Positions 21,431 through 34,165 of a stretch of DNA of 64,000 nt are shown one piece after another; the first letter of the stretch is position 1; each line of letters begins with the position of its first letter. Source of the stretch: Odiellus spinosus (lineage: Eukaryota; Arthropoda; Arachnida; Opiliones; Phalangiidae); assembly GCA_963920705.1 (NCBI GenBank), contig OY987225.1, positions 14,774,829-14,838,828 on the forward strand. Reading direction: 5' to 3'. The position numbers were made by a program, and so were the translations under genes. The notes under the pieces are model-generated. The model had not been told where the DNA came from. It saw only the letters and a program-made list of their open reading frames with translations, and ran no database searches.

Positions 21431-23496
21431 TTCTACTGGTGAATCAAATCAAAATGTGCAAAAAATACGTATAGTTTTACTTAAGCTAGACGACCCTACA
21501 ATTAAAGCATCCATCTTAAGCAACGCCCACAAATTAAAGGGCACTGGAATTTATATATCGCATGATTTCACTCCCTCGCAAGAATATGCAAGATACCATC
21601 TACGCCAATTTATTAAAACCAATGCTACACAGAAACCGAAATTCACTTCTCATTTTTTAATAGAAATGCAAGGCGAGGTCAAAGATTGTGTGGTTAAAAA
21701 ATAGCCCCATTTTATTTATATATATATGTTCTCTGTTTAATTTTTTCTCTTTGTGCGATTGATGAGTCGGTTGCTCTATAGTAATATTCGGAGTGCTACT
21801 CGAAATTTAGCCTACTTGTGTGCATCAGTTAATCTTGATAGAAGCAATATAGATATTATCGCACTAACAGAAACCTGGTTCAGGAATGATTCACACTTCC
21901 ACATTCCTAACTTTAATTTCTGCGGTATTGGCAATCGTATTGGCGGAGGTGTCGGGTTCTATGTCAAAATACCCTTTCAATTTTCTCCGGTCCCTAAGTT
22001 TTGCCTCTGCAACGAAGACATCGAGAGCTACGTCATCAAGTTTACTGCTTCGGGTGACATTTTTGTAGTAATATACCGCCCCCATTCTGCGAACTATACG
22101 AGATTCTTGAATGAATGTGAAAACATTTTGAAAGGTCTTGGATCGCCTAATATTCGGAAGATTATTGTAGGTGATTTTAATGTAGATTTTTTAACCACCT
22201 CCCCTTGTTTAGCCAGTCTTCTTGACCTTTTTACTAGCTATAATATGATCCAGGGTGTTTATACACCTACTAGGGTTACGAGTACTACCTCTACATGTAT
22301 CGACAATGTATTCTTTAATAAGGAATTAAACTCAATTCAAGTCTTGAAGGAAATCGATTCTACTGACCATTCCCCTATCTTACTACAATATGACAACGAA
22401 TTAGCCCATATTCCACCTATTACAATTCGCAGCTTCTCTAAAAAAAATCTTCTGAAATTTAATGACAAATTGGCAGAAGTGGACTGGGTCCCTCTTTATC
22501 TACAAGGCGATGTTAACCTCGCTTATGAAATGTTCGAACAATCCGTCCTAGACATTTACAATTCCTGTTTTAAATATGTTACTTTTACCCCTTCCAGTGA
22601 TTCTTGGATAACTCAGGAAGTCAGAAATTGTATAAAGGAAAAACACAAAATTCAAAAAATAGCTAAGCGCTTTCCTACCCAAACTAATATTGATAATTAT
22701 AAATTTACTAGGAACCGCTGTAACAAACTCATTAGAAACGCGCGAAACTCATATTATTATCAAAAATTAATCTCCTCCCACAACAGTAAGGAAAAATGGA
22801 AAATAATGAACTCCCTCCTCACCCGTAAGACAAAAAAAGAAATGGATATCCCTATCTCACCGGATATATTAAACACGCATTTTACAACTAATGTCTCACA
22901 GCCTATCCCATCTTCCCTTGAGGAGCCGTCACTAGAAAGTAATCCCCAAACGATGGCCCTTCTCCCAATCTCGGAAGCCGAACTATTGGACATTGCAAAT
23001 TCAATCTCTCCCTCATCGGCGGCTGGAATGGATTCCATCCATCCGAGGCCTATGAAATACGCGTTCCTACAACTAATAGCACCTCTCCTTTTTATAATAA
23101 ACTTATCTTTCTCTTGTGGTGTGTATCCAAATAAATTAAAAAATACTATAATTATTCCAATACATAAGAAAGGGGATCTCGGAAACCCAGGAAATTATCG
23201 CCCTATTTCTGTCTTACAATACATAGCTAAGATCTTTGATAAAGCATATTTAACTAGGCTGCAATCCTTCTCTGAAAAATTTAATCTACTAAGTCGGTTT
23301 CAATTTGGATTCCGCTCGGGACGTAGCACTATAGATGCGATAACCAATTCTTATAAAACAATAATTAATTCCCTTGACGCGGGTAACGTGTGCGTCGGTA
23401 CGTTCCTAGATATCCGCAAAGCATTTGACAGCGTCCCCCATTGTCGATTAATCGAAAAATTAAATCGCCTGGGTATACGAGGGAGGGCTGGGGAAT
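21050..23496 (+). mobile_element. LINE copy 4, plus strand, truncated at both ends
   Basis: This copy begins within the ORF1 tract, so the 5' UTR and ORF1 N-terminus are absent. It carries ORF1 C-terminus and ORF2 up to residue 578. It forms an inverted repeat with copy 1 over about 2.4 kb around a 620-bp spacer. It breaks at GGGGAAT, just upstream of RT motif B, and joins satellite through two AATTG pentamers. The match to 34,166-36,612 is at a constant 13,116-bp offset. Confidence 0.9.
21327..21704 (+). pseudogene. LINE ORF1, C-terminal part (copy 4)
   Basis: The translation is identical to the copy 1 fragment: a MENNLSIENSSS tract end, NKSST units, then the C-terminal domain with KLKGTGIYISHDF and a KK terminus. 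No unique N-terminal ORF1 sequence lies upstream on this strand. An in-frame TAA from a 17-bp unit bounds the open stretch upstream. The stop is followed by 57 nt to the ORF2 ATG. Confidence 0.8.
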
Positions 23497-23600
23497 TAAT
23501 TGAATTGAAAATAACTCTCAAAAGAAAATCTCTTCAACTGAAAATGACTCTTCAATCGAAAATAACTCTTCAATTGAAAATAACTCTCAAAAGAAAATAA
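21762..23600 (+). pseudogene. LINE ORF2, 3'-truncated (copy 4)
   Basis: The sequence is true ORF2 from the ATG to residue 578 (GRAGE, at about 23,495). It holds the complete APE endonuclease and the first RT motifs, including the first catalytic Asp550. RT motif B (GVPQGSV), the YADD box and the C-terminal domain are missing. The frame continues into satellite (LIELKITLKRK) and stops at 23,600. It cannot encode a working reverse transcriptase. It carries Val at residue 166, like copies 2 and 3. Confidence 0.93.
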
Positions 23601-24186
23601 CACTTCAATGGAAAATAACCTTTCAATAGAAAATAGCTCTTCAATGGAAAATAACCTTTCAATTGAAAATAAATCTTCTATTGAAAATAAATCTTCTACT
23701 GAAAATAAATCTTCTACTGAAAATAACTCTCAAAGGAAAATAACTCTTCGATTGATAATAACTCTTCGATTGATAATAACTCTTCGATTGATAATAACTC
23801 TTCAATGGAAAATAACTCTTCAATTGATAATAACTCTTCAATCGAAAATAACTCTTCAATTGAAAATAACTCTCAATCGAAAATAGCTCTCAATCGAAAA
23901 TAACTCTTCAATCGAAAATAACTCTTCAATTGAAAATAACTCTCAAAAGAAAATAAATCTTCGATTGAAAATAACTCTTCAATGGAAAATAACTCTTCAA
24001 TTGAAAATAACTCTCAAAAGAAAATAACTCTTCAACTGAAAATAACTCTTCAATCGAAAATAACTCTTCAATTGAAAATAACTCTCAATCGAAAATAGCT
24101 CTTCAATTGAAAATAACTCTTCAATCGAAAATAACTCTTCAATTGAAAAGAACTCTTCAAATGATATAACTCTCAAAAGAAAATAA

Positions 24187-24258
24187 CACTTCAACTGAAA
24201 ATAACACTTCAACTGAAAATAACACTTCAACTGAAAATAACACTTCAACTGAAAATAA
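24187..24258 (+). repeat. Homogeneous 18-bp VNTR, 4 units
   Basis: Four units of CACTTCAACTGAAAATAA, the smallest allele-like copy of this VNTR in the window. Its palindrome counterpart at 45,548-45,637 has five. Confidence 0.9.
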
Positions 24259-26145
24259 CTCTTCAATCGAAAATAACACTTCAATTGAAAATAACTCTTC
24301 GATTCAAAATAATTCTTCAATGGAAAATAACCTTTCGATTCAAAATAACTCTCAATCGAAAATAACTCTTCAATTGAAAATAACTCTTCAATTGAATATA
24401 ACTCTTCAACTGAAAATAACTCTTAATCGAAAAAAACTCTTAATCGAAAATATCTCTTAATCGAAAATAACTCTTAATCGAAAATAACTCTTCAATTGAA
24501 AATAACTCAATCGAAAATAACTCTTCAATGGAAATTAACTCTTCAATTGAAAATAACTCTCAATTGAAAATAACTCTTCAATTGAAAATAACTCTCAATC
24601 GAAAATAGATCTTCAATTGAAAATAACTCTTCAATCGAAAATAACTCTTCAATTGAAAATAACTCTCAATCGAAAATAACTCTTCAATTGAAAATAACTC
24701 TCAATCGAAAATAACTCTCAATCGAAAATAACTCTAAAATCGAAAATAACTCTTCAATTGAAAATAACTCTCAAAAGAAAATCTCTTCAACTGAAAATAA
24801 CTCTTCAATTGAAAATAACTCTCAATCGAAAATAACACTTCAATGGAAAATAACCTTTCAATAGAAAATAGCTCTTCAATGGAAAATAACCTTTCAATTG
24901 AAAATAACCTTTCAATTGAAAATAAATCTTCTATTGAAAATAAATCTTCTACTGAAAATAAATCTTCTACTGAAAATAACTCTCAAAGGAAAATAACTCT
25001 TCGATTGATAATAACTCTTCGATTGATAATAACTCTTCAATCGAAAATAACTCTTCAATTGAAAATAACTCTCAATCGAAAATAGCTCTCAATCGAAAAT
25101 AACTCTTCAATCGAAAATAACTCTTCAATTGAAAGTAACTCTCAAAAGAAAATAAATCTTCGATTGAAAATAACTCTTCAATGGAAAATAACTCTTCAAT
25201 TGAAAATAACTCTCAAAAGAAAATAACTCTTCAACTGAAAATAACTCTTCAATCGAAAATAACTCTTCAATTGAAAATAACTCTCAATCGAAAATAGCTC
25301 TTCAATTGAAAATAAGTCTTCAATCGAAAATAAGTCTTCAATCGAAAATAACTCTTCAATTGAAAATAACTCTCAATCGAAAATAGCTCTTCAATTGAAA
25401 ATAACTCTTCAATTGAAAATAACTCTCAATCGAAAATAACTCTCAATCGAAAATAACTCTTCAATTGAAAATATCTCTCAATCGAAAATAACTCTCAATC
25501 GAAAATAACTCTAAAATCGAAAATAACTCTTCAATTGAAAATAACTCTCAAAAGAAAATCTCTTCAACTGAAAATGACTCTTCAATCGAAAATAACTCTT
25601 CAATTGAAAATAACTCTCAAAAGAAAATAACACTTCAATGGAAAATAACCTTTCAATAGAAAATAGCTCTTCAATGGAAAATAACCTTTCAATTGAAAAT
25701 AAATCTTCTATTGAAAATAAATCTTCTACTGAAAATAAATCTTCTACTGAAAATAACTCTCAAAGGAAAATAACTCTTCGATTGATAATAACTCTTCGAT
25801 TGATAATAACTCTTCAATGGAAAATAACTCTTCAATTGATAATAACTCTTCAATCGAAAATAACTCTTCAATTGAAAATAACTCTCAATCGAAAATAGCT
25901 CTCAATCGAAAATAACTCTTCAATCGAAAATAACTCTTCAATTGAAAATAACTCTCAAAAGAAAATAAATCTTCGATTGAAAATAACTCTTCAATGGAAA
26001 ATAACTCTTCAACTGAAAATAACTCTTCAATCGAAAATAACTCTTCAATTGAAAATAACTCTCAATCGAAAATAGCTCTTCAATTGAAAATAACTCTTCA
26101 ATCGAAAAGAACTCTTCAAATGATATAACTCTCAAAAGAAAATAA

Positions 26146-26271
26146 CACTTCAACTGAAAATAACACTTCAACTGAAAATAACACTTCAACTGAAAATAAC
26201 ACTTCAACTGAAAATAACACTTCAACTAAAAATAACACTTCAACTTAAAATAACACTTCAACTGAAAATAA
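26146..26271 (+). repeat. 18-bp VNTR, 7 units with two marker variants
   Basis: Seven units with CAACTAAAAA and CAACTTAAAA variants in the same order as at 12,332-12,457, and as the reverse complement at 43,518-43,643. Confidence 0.9.
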
Positions 26272-29200
26272 CTCTTCAATCGAAAATAACACTTCAATTG
26301 AAAATAACTCTTCGATTCAAAATAATTCTTCAATGGAAAATAACCTTTCGATTCAAAATAACTCTCAATCGAAAATAACTCTTCAATTGAAAATAACTCT
26401 TCAATTGAATATAACTCTTCAACTGAAAATAACTCTTAATCGAAAAAAACTCTTAATCGAAAATATCTCTTAATCGAAAATATCTCTTAATCGAAAATAA
26501 CTCTTCAATTGAAAATAACTCAATCGAAAATAACTCTTCAATGGAAATTAACTCTTCAATTGAAAATAACTCTCAATTGAAAATAACTCTTCAATTGAAA
26601 ATAACTCTCAATCGAAAATAGATCTTCAATTGAAAATAACTCTTCAATCGAAAATAACTCTTCAATTGAAAATAACTCTCAATCGAAAATAACTCTCAAT
26701 CGAAAATAACTCTTCAATTGAAAATAACTCTCAATCGAAAATAACTCTCAATCGAAAATAACTCTAAAATCGAAAATAACTCTTCAATTGAAAATAACTC
26801 TCAAAAGAAAATCTCTTCAACTGAAAATAACTCTTCAATCGAAAATAACTCTTCAATTGAAAATAACTCTCAAAAGAAAATAACACTTCAATGGAAAATA
26901 ACCTTTCAATAGAAAATAGCTCTTCAATGGAAAATAACCTTTCAATTGAAAATAAATCTTCTACTGAAAATAAATCTTCTACTGAAAATAACTCTCAAAG
27001 GAAAATAACTCTTCGATTGATAATAACTCTTCGATTGATAATAACTCTTCAATGGAAAATAACTCTTCAATTGAAAATAACTCTTCAATTGAAAATAACT
27101 CTTCAACGGAAAATAACCTTTCAATTGAAATAACTCTTCAACTGAAATAACTCTTAAATTAAAAATAACTTTTCGATTCAAAATAACTCTCAATCGAAAA
27201 TAACTCTTCAATCGAAAATAACTCTTTAAAGAAAATAACACTTCAACTGAAAATAACTCTTCAATCGATAATAACTCTTCGATTCAAAATAATTCTTCAA
27301 TAGAAAGTAACTATTCAATGGAAAATAACCTTTCAATTGAAAATAACTCTTCAATTGAAAATAACTCTCAATCGAAAATAACACTTCAATGGAAAATAAC
27401 CTTTCAATAGAAAATAGCTCTTCAATGGAAAATAACCTTTCAATTGAAAATAACCTTTCAATTGAAAATAAATGTTCTATTGAAAATAAATCTTCTACTG
27501 AAAATAACTCTCAAAGGAAAATAACTCTTCGATTGATAATAACTCTTCGATTGAAAATAACTCTTCGATTGAAAATAACTCTTCAATTGAAAATAACTCT
27601 TCAATTGAAAATAACTCTTCAACGGAAAATAACCTTTCAATTGAAATAACTCTTCAACTGAAATAACTCTTCAACTGAAATAACTCTTAAATTAAAAATA
27701 ACTTTTCGATTCAAAATAACTCTCAATCGAAAATAACTCTTCAATCGAAAATAACTCTCAAAAGAAAATAACACTTCAACTGAAAATAACTCTTCAATCG
27801 ATAATAACTCTTCAATTGAAAATAACTCTTCGATTCAAAATAATTCTTCAATAGAAAATAACTCTTCATTGGAAAATAACTCTTCAATTGAAAATAACTC
27901 TTCAATGGAAAATAACCTTTCAATTGAAAATAACTCTTCAATTGAAAATAACTCTCAATCGAAAATAACTCTTCAATTGATAATAACTCTCAATCGAAAA
28001 TATCTCTTCAATTGAAAATAACTCTCAAAAGAAAATAACTCTTCAACTGAAAATAACTCTTCAATCGAAAATAACTCTTCGATTCAAAATGACTCTTCAA
28101 CTGAAAATAACTCTTCAATCGAAAATAACTCTTCAATTGAAAATAACTCTTCAATTGAAAATAACTCTCAAATGAAAATAACTCTTCAATTGAAAATAAC
28201 TCTTCAATTGAAAATAACTCTCAATCGAAAATAGCTCTTCAATTGAAAATAACTCTCAATCGAAAATAACTCTTTAATTGAAAATAACTCTACAATTGAA
28301 AATAACTCTACAATTGAAAATAACTCTCAATCAAAAATAACTCTTCAATCGAAAATAACTCTTCAATTGAAAAAAACTCTCAAAAGAAAATAACTCTTCA
28401 ACTGAAAATAACTCTTCAATCGAATATAACTCTTCAATTGAAAATAACTCTTCAATTGAAAATAACTCTTCAATTGAAAATAACTCTCAATCGAAAATAA
28501 CTCTTCAATTGAAAATAACTCTCAATCGAAAATAGCTCTTCAATTGAAAATAACTCTCAATCGAAAATAACTCTTTAATTGAAAATAACTCTACAATTGA
28601 AAATAACTCTCAATCGAAAATAACTCTTCAATCGAAAATAACTCTTCAATTGAAAAAAACTCTCAAAAGAAAATAACTCTTCAACTGAAAATAACTCTTC
28701 AATCGAAAATAACTCTTCAATTGAAAATAACTCTTCAATTGAAAAAAACTCAATTGAAAATAACTCTTCAATTGAAAATAACTCAATCGAAAATAACTCT
28801 TCAATCGAAAATAACTCTTCAATGGAAAATAAATCTCAATCGAAAATCTCTCTTCAATTGAAAATAACTCTCAATCGAAAATCTCTCTTCAATTGAAAAA
28901 AACTCTCAAAAGAAAATAACTCTTCAACTGAAAATAACTCTTCAATCGAAAATAACTCTTCAATTGAAAATAACTCTTCAATTGAAAATAACTCTTCAAT
29001 TGAAAATAACTCTTCAATTGAAAATAACTCAATTTAAAATAACTCTTCAATTGAAAATAACTCAATTGAAAATAACTCTTCAATTGAAAATAACTCTTCA
29101 ATTGAAAATAACTCAATCGAAAATAACTCTTCAATCGAAAATAACTCTTCAATCGAAAATAACTCTTCAATGGAAAATAAATCTCAATCAAAAATCTCTC

Positions 29201-29897
29201 TTCAATTGAAAATAACTCTCAATCGAAAATCTCTCTTCAATTGAAAACAACTCTCAATCGAAAATAACTCTCAAAAGAAAATAACTCTTCAACTGAAAAT
29301 AACTCTTCAATCGAAAATAACTCTTCAACTGAAAATAACTCTTCAATCGAAAATAACTCTTCAACTGAAAATAACTCTTCAATCGAAAATAACTCTTCAA
29401 TTGAAAATAACTCTTCAATTGAAAATAACTCTTCGATTCAAAATAATTCTTCAATGGAAAATAACCTTTCGATTCAAAATAACTCTAAATCGAAAATAAC
29501 TCTTCAACGGAAAATAACCTTTCAATTGAAATAACTCTTCAACTGAAATAACTCCTAAATTAAAAATAACTTTTCGATTCAAAATTACTCTCAATCGAAA
29601 ATAACTCTTCACTCGAAAATAACTCTCAAAAGAAAATAACACTTCAACTGAAAATAACTCTTCAATCGATAATAACTCTCAATTGAAAATAACGCTTCGA
29701 TTCAAAATAATTCTTCAATAGAAAATAACTCTTCAATGGAAAATAACTCTTCAATTGAAAATAACTCTTCAATGGAAAATAACTCTTCGATTCAAAATAA
29801 TTCTTCAATATAAAATAACCTTTCGATTCAAAATAACTCTCAATTCAATTCAATTCAATTTATTAGTAATTTTAATTCGATACATAATAGGGACCAG

Positions 29898-29933
29898 GCG
29901 GGGCTAAATCAACGAGCGATTTGTAAGCCCTGC
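29898..29933 (-). promoter_or_regulatory. 3' UTR hairpin (copy 2), one stem mismatch
   Basis: The same stem-loop as in copy 1, but the distal arm reads AGCCCTGC. In element orientation this gives GCAGGGCT opposite AGCCCCGC, an A-C mismatch in the third pair. Copy 3 shares the change. Confidence 0.7.
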
Positions 29934-30253
29934 ACTTAATTTAAGGTAACTAAAGTTAATTAGACCAACAACAAAAATATTACAATAAAATATAAAAAAA
30001 CAGAAAAAAAAAATAATTAAAAAATAAATAAAGCAAGAAGAAAAAGAATTAGTTAACTAAATAACTAACTACATACAGAAATTAATAAACAAGAGATAAC
30101 ATTAACAAATAATCAAATATAATCACTTTTAACAAGTTCTTTCGCCATTATTTTGAATTTATGAACAGGGCGGATGTTACGAATATGTTGCGGAATTAAG
30201 TTGTACAGTTGACAACCGTAATAAAATAGTGAGGTAAGTTTTTTGGTAGTCTT

Positions 30254-32833
30254 TTAGGCTTCGAGAGCTAATAGATCAGTAGATCGAGTATTACGTTTTT
30301 TAATTACAGTGGGAAACAGCGTAGGGTTTTTTGAAAGAGCCGAATAGATATAAGTTATAGACATAAATTTATACAATTTATTTACATTTAAGAGATTACC
30401 CTTAATAAATAGCTCTTTAGTATGGTCTCTATATCCTACATTATAAATAGACCTGATGATTCTCTTTTGTAATGTTAACAGCCTGATGAGATTGTTACTA
30501 GAGGTATTTCCCCAAATACTTATTCCATACGCCAAGACGGAATAGAATAAGGAGTAGTAGATTTCAAATAAAAATCTACGTGGAATTAAATTCCTGCACC
30601 CGTAGACCAATCCACATACCCTCGATAAAGTTTTACTGACAGTATCAACGTGGTGGTTCCAAGTAAGCTGACTATCATACCAAATACCAAGGTATTTGTA
30701 TTTATATACCCTCTGAATTTCGACGTTATTAATAGTAATTTTATCCATGTGACTGTGGACATCTTTACCGCGGTTAGCGAACAGTATATATTGGGTCTTA
30801 TCTAAATTGAGTGCCAAACCATTAACTGTTAACCAATTGAAAATCGTGGATAAGAGTTCATTCGTCCTGGCATATGCCACGCTAATAGCACGTGCTGCGA
30901 CCAGCAGTAACGCGTCATCAGCGTATAAAAAAAGAGAGCCCTGAGGTATATGGTCAATAAGATCATTAAAATAGAGATTGAATAACATAGGTGAGATCAC
31001 GGAGCCCTGCGGAACTCCTGATTCCAAATACTTGAGCGACGATATATTATCCTTGATTTTAGTATAACAAGGTCTGTTTTGTAGGTAACTGACTAGCCAT
31101 TCCCCAGCCCTCCCTCGTATACCCAGGCGATTTAATTTTTCGATTAATCGACAATGGGGGACGCTGTCAAATGCTTTGCGGATATCTAGGAACGTACCGA
31201 CGCACACGTTACCCGCGTCAAGGGAATTAATTATTGTTTTATAAGAATTGGTTATCGCATCTATAGTGCTACGTCCCGAGCGGAATCCAAATTGAAACCG
31301 ACTTAGTAGATTAAATTTTTCAGAGAAGGATTGCAGCCTAGTTAAATATGCTTTATCAAAGATCTTAGCTATGTATTGTAAGACAGAAATAGGGCGATAA
31401 TTTCCTGGGTTTCCGAGATCCCCTTTCTTATGTATTGGAATAATTATAGTATTTTTTAATTTATTTGGATACACACCACAAGAGAAAGATAAGTTTATTA
31501 TAAAAAGGAGAGGTGCTATTAGTTGTAGGAACGCGTATTTCATAGGCCTCGGATGGATGGAATCCATTCCAGCCGCCGATGAGGGAGAGATTGAATTTGC
31601 AATGTCCAATAGTTCGGCTTCCGAGATTGGGAGAAGGGCCATCGTTTGGGGATTACTTTCTAGTGACGGCTCCTCAAGGGAAGATGGGATAGGCTGTGAG
31701 ACATTAGTTGTAAAATGCGTGTTTAATATATCCGGTGAGATAGGGATATCCATTTCTTTTTTTGTCTTACGGGTGAGGAGGGAGTTCATTATTTTCCATT
31801 TTTCCTTACTGTTGTGGGAGGAGATTAATTTTTGATAATAATATGAGTTTCGCGCGTTTCTAATGAGTTTGTTACAGCGGTTCCTAGTAAATTTATAATT
31901 ATCAATATTAGTTTGGGTAGGAAAGCGCTTAGCTATTTTTTGAATTTTGTGTTTTTCCTTTATACAATTTCTGACTTCCTGAGTTATCCAAGAATCACTG
32001 GAAGGGGTAAAAGTAACATATTTAAAACAGGAATTGTAAATGTCTAGGACGGATTGTTCGAACATTTCATAAGCGAGGTTAACATCGCCTTGTAGATAAA
32101 GAGGGACCCAGTCCACTTCTGCCAATTTGTCATTAAATTTCAGAAGATTTTTTTTAGAGAAGCTGCGAATTGTAATAGGTGGAATATGGGCTAATTCGTT
32201 GTCATATTGTAGTAAGATAGGGGAATGGTCAGTAGAATCGATTTCCTTCAAGACTTGAATTGAGTTTAATTCCTTATTAAAGAATACATTGTCGATACAT
32301 GTAGAGGTAGTACTCGTAACCCTAGTAGGTGTATAAACACCCTGGATCATATTATAGCTAGTAAAAAGGTCAAGAAGACTGGCTAAACAAGGGGAGGTGG
32401 TTAAAAAATCTACATTAAAATCACCTACAATAATCTTCCGAATATTAGGCGATCCAAGACCTTTCAAAATGTTTTCACATTCATTCAAGAATCTCGTATA
32501 GTTCGCAGAATGGGGGCGGTATATTACTACAAAAATGTCACCCGAAGCAGTAAACTTGATGACGTAGCTCTCGATGTCTTCGTTGCAGAGGCAAAACTTA
32601 GGGACCGGAGAAAATTGAAAGGGTATTTTGACATAGAACCCGACACCTCCGCCAATACGATTGCCAATACCGCAGAAATTAAAGTTAGGAATGTGGAAGT
32701 GTGAATCATTCCTGAACCAGGTTTCTGTTAGTGCGATAATATCTATATTGCTTCTATCAAGATTAACTGATGCACACAAGTAGGCTAAATTTCGAGTAGC
32801 ACTCCGAATATTACTATAGAGCAACCGACTCAT
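30254..32833 (-). CDS. LINE ORF2: APE endonuclease / reverse transcriptase (copy 2)
   Basis: A complete 859-residue frame. In translation it is identical to copy 3 and differs from copy 1 only at residue 166 (Val here, Ile in copy 1; ACACC against ATACC on the plus strand). The endonuclease residues (Glu37, GDFN 137-140, TDH His203) and the RT motifs (Asp550, GVPQGSV, YADD 637-640) are all present. The catalytic potential looks intact. The near-identity reflects recent copying of the DNA segment and is not evidence of independent transposition. Confidence 0.95.
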   Translation of the reverse strand: MSRLLYSNIRSATRNLAYLCASVNLDRSNIDIIALTETWFRNDSHFHIPNFNFCGIGNRIGGGVGFYVKIPFQFSPVPKFCLCNEDIESYVIKFTASGDIFVVIYRPHSANYTRFLNECENILKGLGSPNIRKIIVGDFNVDFLTTSPCLASLLDLFTSYNMIQGVYTPTRVTSTTSTCIDNVFFNKELNSIQVLKEIDSTDHSPILLQYDNELAHIPPITIRSFSKKNLLKFNDKLAEVDWVPLYLQGDVNLAYEMFEQSVLDIYNSCFKYVTFTPSSDSWITQEVRNCIKEKHKIQKIAKRFPTQTNIDNYKFTRNRCNKLIRNARNSYYYQKLISSHNSKEKWKIMNSLLTRKTKKEMDIPISPDILNTHFTTNVSQPIPSSLEEPSLESNPQTMALLPISEAELLDIANSISPSSAAGMDSIHPRPMKYAFLQLIAPLLFIINLSFSCGVYPNKLKNTIIIPIHKKGDLGNPGNYRPISVLQYIAKIFDKAYLTRLQSFSEKFNLLSRFQFGFRSGRSTIDAITNSYKTIINSLDAGNVCVGTFLDIRKAFDSVPHCRLIEKLNRLGIRGRAGEWLVSYLQNRPCYTKIKDNISSLKYLESGVPQGSVISPMLFNLYFNDLIDHIPQGSLFLYADDALLLVAARAISVAYARTNELLSTIFNWLTVNGLALNLDKTQYILFANRGKDVHSHMDKITINNVEIQRVYKYKYLGIWYDSQLTWNHHVDTVSKTLSRVCGLVYGCRNLIPRRFLFEIYYSLFYSVLAYGISIWGNTSSNNLIRLLTLQKRIIRSIYNVGYRDHTKELFIKGNLLNVNKLYKFMSITYIYSALSKNPTLFPTVIKKRNTRSTDLLALEA

Positions 32834-32890
32834 CAATCGCACAAAGAGAAAAAATTAAACAGAGAACATATATATATAAATAAAATGGGG

Positions 32891-33268
32891 CTATTTTTTA
32901 ACCACACAATCTTTGACCTCGCCTTGCATTTCTATTAAAAAATGAGAAGTGAATTTCGGTTTCTGTGTAGCATTGGTTTTAATAAATTGGCGTAGATGGT
33001 ATCTTGCATATTCTTGCGAGGGAGTGAAATCATGCGATATATAAATTCCAGTGCCCTTTAATTTGTGGGCGTTGCTTAAGATGGATGCTTTAATTGTAGG
33101 GTCGTCTAGCTTAAGTAAAACTATACGTATTTTTTGCACATTTTGATTTGATTCACCAGTAGAAGATTTATTTTCAGTAGAAGATTTATTTTCAGTAGAA
33201 GATTTATTTTCAATTGTAAGGTTATTTTCCATTGAAGAGCTATTTTCTATTGAAAGGTTATTTTCCAT
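32891..33268 (-). pseudogene. LINE ORF1, C-terminal part (copy 2)
   Basis: The translation is identical to the other ORF1 C-terminal fragments. It is separated from its own N-terminus (33,450-33,710) by the satellite-like tract. The two ATG-defined frames differ by one base, so no continuous ORF1 exists. Confidence 0.8.
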
Positions 33269-33553
33269 TGAAGTTTTATTTTCTTTTGAGAGTTATTTTC
33301 AATTGAAGAGTTATTTTCGATTGAAGAGTTATTTTCAGTTGAAGAGATTTTCTTTTGAGAGTTATTTTCAATTGAAGAGTTATTTTCGATTGGAGAGTTA
33401 TTTTCGATTGAGAGTTATTTTCGATTGAGAGTTATTTTCAATTGAAGATCTATTTTCGATTGAGAGTTATTTTCAATTGAAGAGTTATTTTCGATTGAGA
33501 GTTATTTTCAATTGAAGAGTTATTTTCGATTGAAGAGTTATTTTCAATTTTAA
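33159..33553 (-). repeat. Satellite-like hexapeptide tract inside ORF1 (copy 2)
   Basis: The same tract as in copy 1 at 20,043-20,437. Its N-terminal edge is where KIENNSS begins, right after the coiled-coil-like part. The palindrome arm ends inside it at 33,545. Confidence 0.9.
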
Positions 33554-33710
33554 TACTTAGGTCTTTTACAGAAGAGTTCACTTTTTCCAATTTATTACTG
33601 ACTACTGAAATATCAGATTTAAGGTCTCTACCGATAGAGGTAATATCCGATCTCACTGTTGTACCTAATATCTTAAATTGTTCTAAGATAGTCTTTAAAT
33701 CTTCGGCCAT
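33450..33710 (-). pseudogene. LINE ORF1, N-terminal part (copy 2)
   Basis: MAEDLK start in ACCATGG context, about 54 residues of coiled-coil-like sequence, three in-frame IENNSS repeats, then a frame shift and stop. It is identical to 20,334-20,594. Only the two minus-strand copies retain this portion, because it lies in the palindrome spacer. Confidence 0.78.
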
Positions 33711-34165
33711 GGTAATTTATTTAATATAATAGAAGAATATTATTTACCGTTTGATGGGACACTAGGCTTACGGGAAGGGCGGCGGAGAATGCAAGCGGAT
33801 TTACGTTATCTTTTAGATAGAATAGCGCAAACTTTATACAATTAAGACCGCCGCGTCGATCGGAGAGCATGAAACCGTGCGACCGTACTCCATGTAAAGG
33901 GTTTAAAAATTATTTTCAATCGAAAATAACTCTTCAATTGAAAATAACTCTTCGATTCAAAATAATTCTTCAATGGAAAATAACCTTTCGATTCAAAATA
34001 ACTCTCAATCGAAAATAACTCTTCAATTGAAAATAACTCTTCAATTGAATATAACTCTTCAACTTAAAATAACTCTTAATCGAAAAAAACTCTTAATCGA
34101 AAATATCTCTTAATCGAAAATAACTCTTAATCGAAAATAACTCTTCAATTGAAAATTACTCAATC
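33546..34165. other. Spacer of the giant palindrome
   Basis: This is the 620-bp unpaired centre between palindrome arms ending at 33,545 and 34,166. It holds the ORF1 N-terminus, the LINE 5' UTR and about 260 bp of forward satellite. Mirror positions sum to 67,711 across the inner arms. Confidence 0.85.
33713..33906 (-). promoter_or_regulatory. Probable LINE 5' UTR / internal promoter region (copy 2)
   Basis: Identical to the copy 1 region, with the same GC-rich islands in AT-rich surroundings. It directly abuts forward satellite at 33,907. Promoter function is inferred. Confidence 0.6.

Larger units (their letters stand above)
23497..29840 (+). repeat. Satellite array B, forward phase
   Basis: The 18/17/15-bp units are as in array A. 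ORF1-like blocks begin at 23,608, 24,843, 25,638, 26,891 and 27,389. The segment 23,540-23,890 recurs about 2,030 bp later near 25,571-25,900, sharing the rare unit AAAATGACTC. The last 2-3 kb match the flank of copy 1 (about 13.6-16.7 kb). The array also pairs as the left outer arm of the giant palindrome with 37,871-46,200. Confidence 0.95.
29841..33906 (-). mobile_element. LINE copy 2, minus strand, full length
   Basis: The structure is the same as copy 1, displaced by 13,116 bp, with four tail pentamers (29,841-29,860). The satellite immediately outside the tail is identical to that outside copies 1 and 3, so all three tails derive from one insertion. It forms the left inner arm of the giant palindrome with copy 3. 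A private difference is CGCCATTATTTT in the 3' UTR where copies 1 and 3 have the equivalent of CGCCAATATTTT. Confidence 0.93.
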
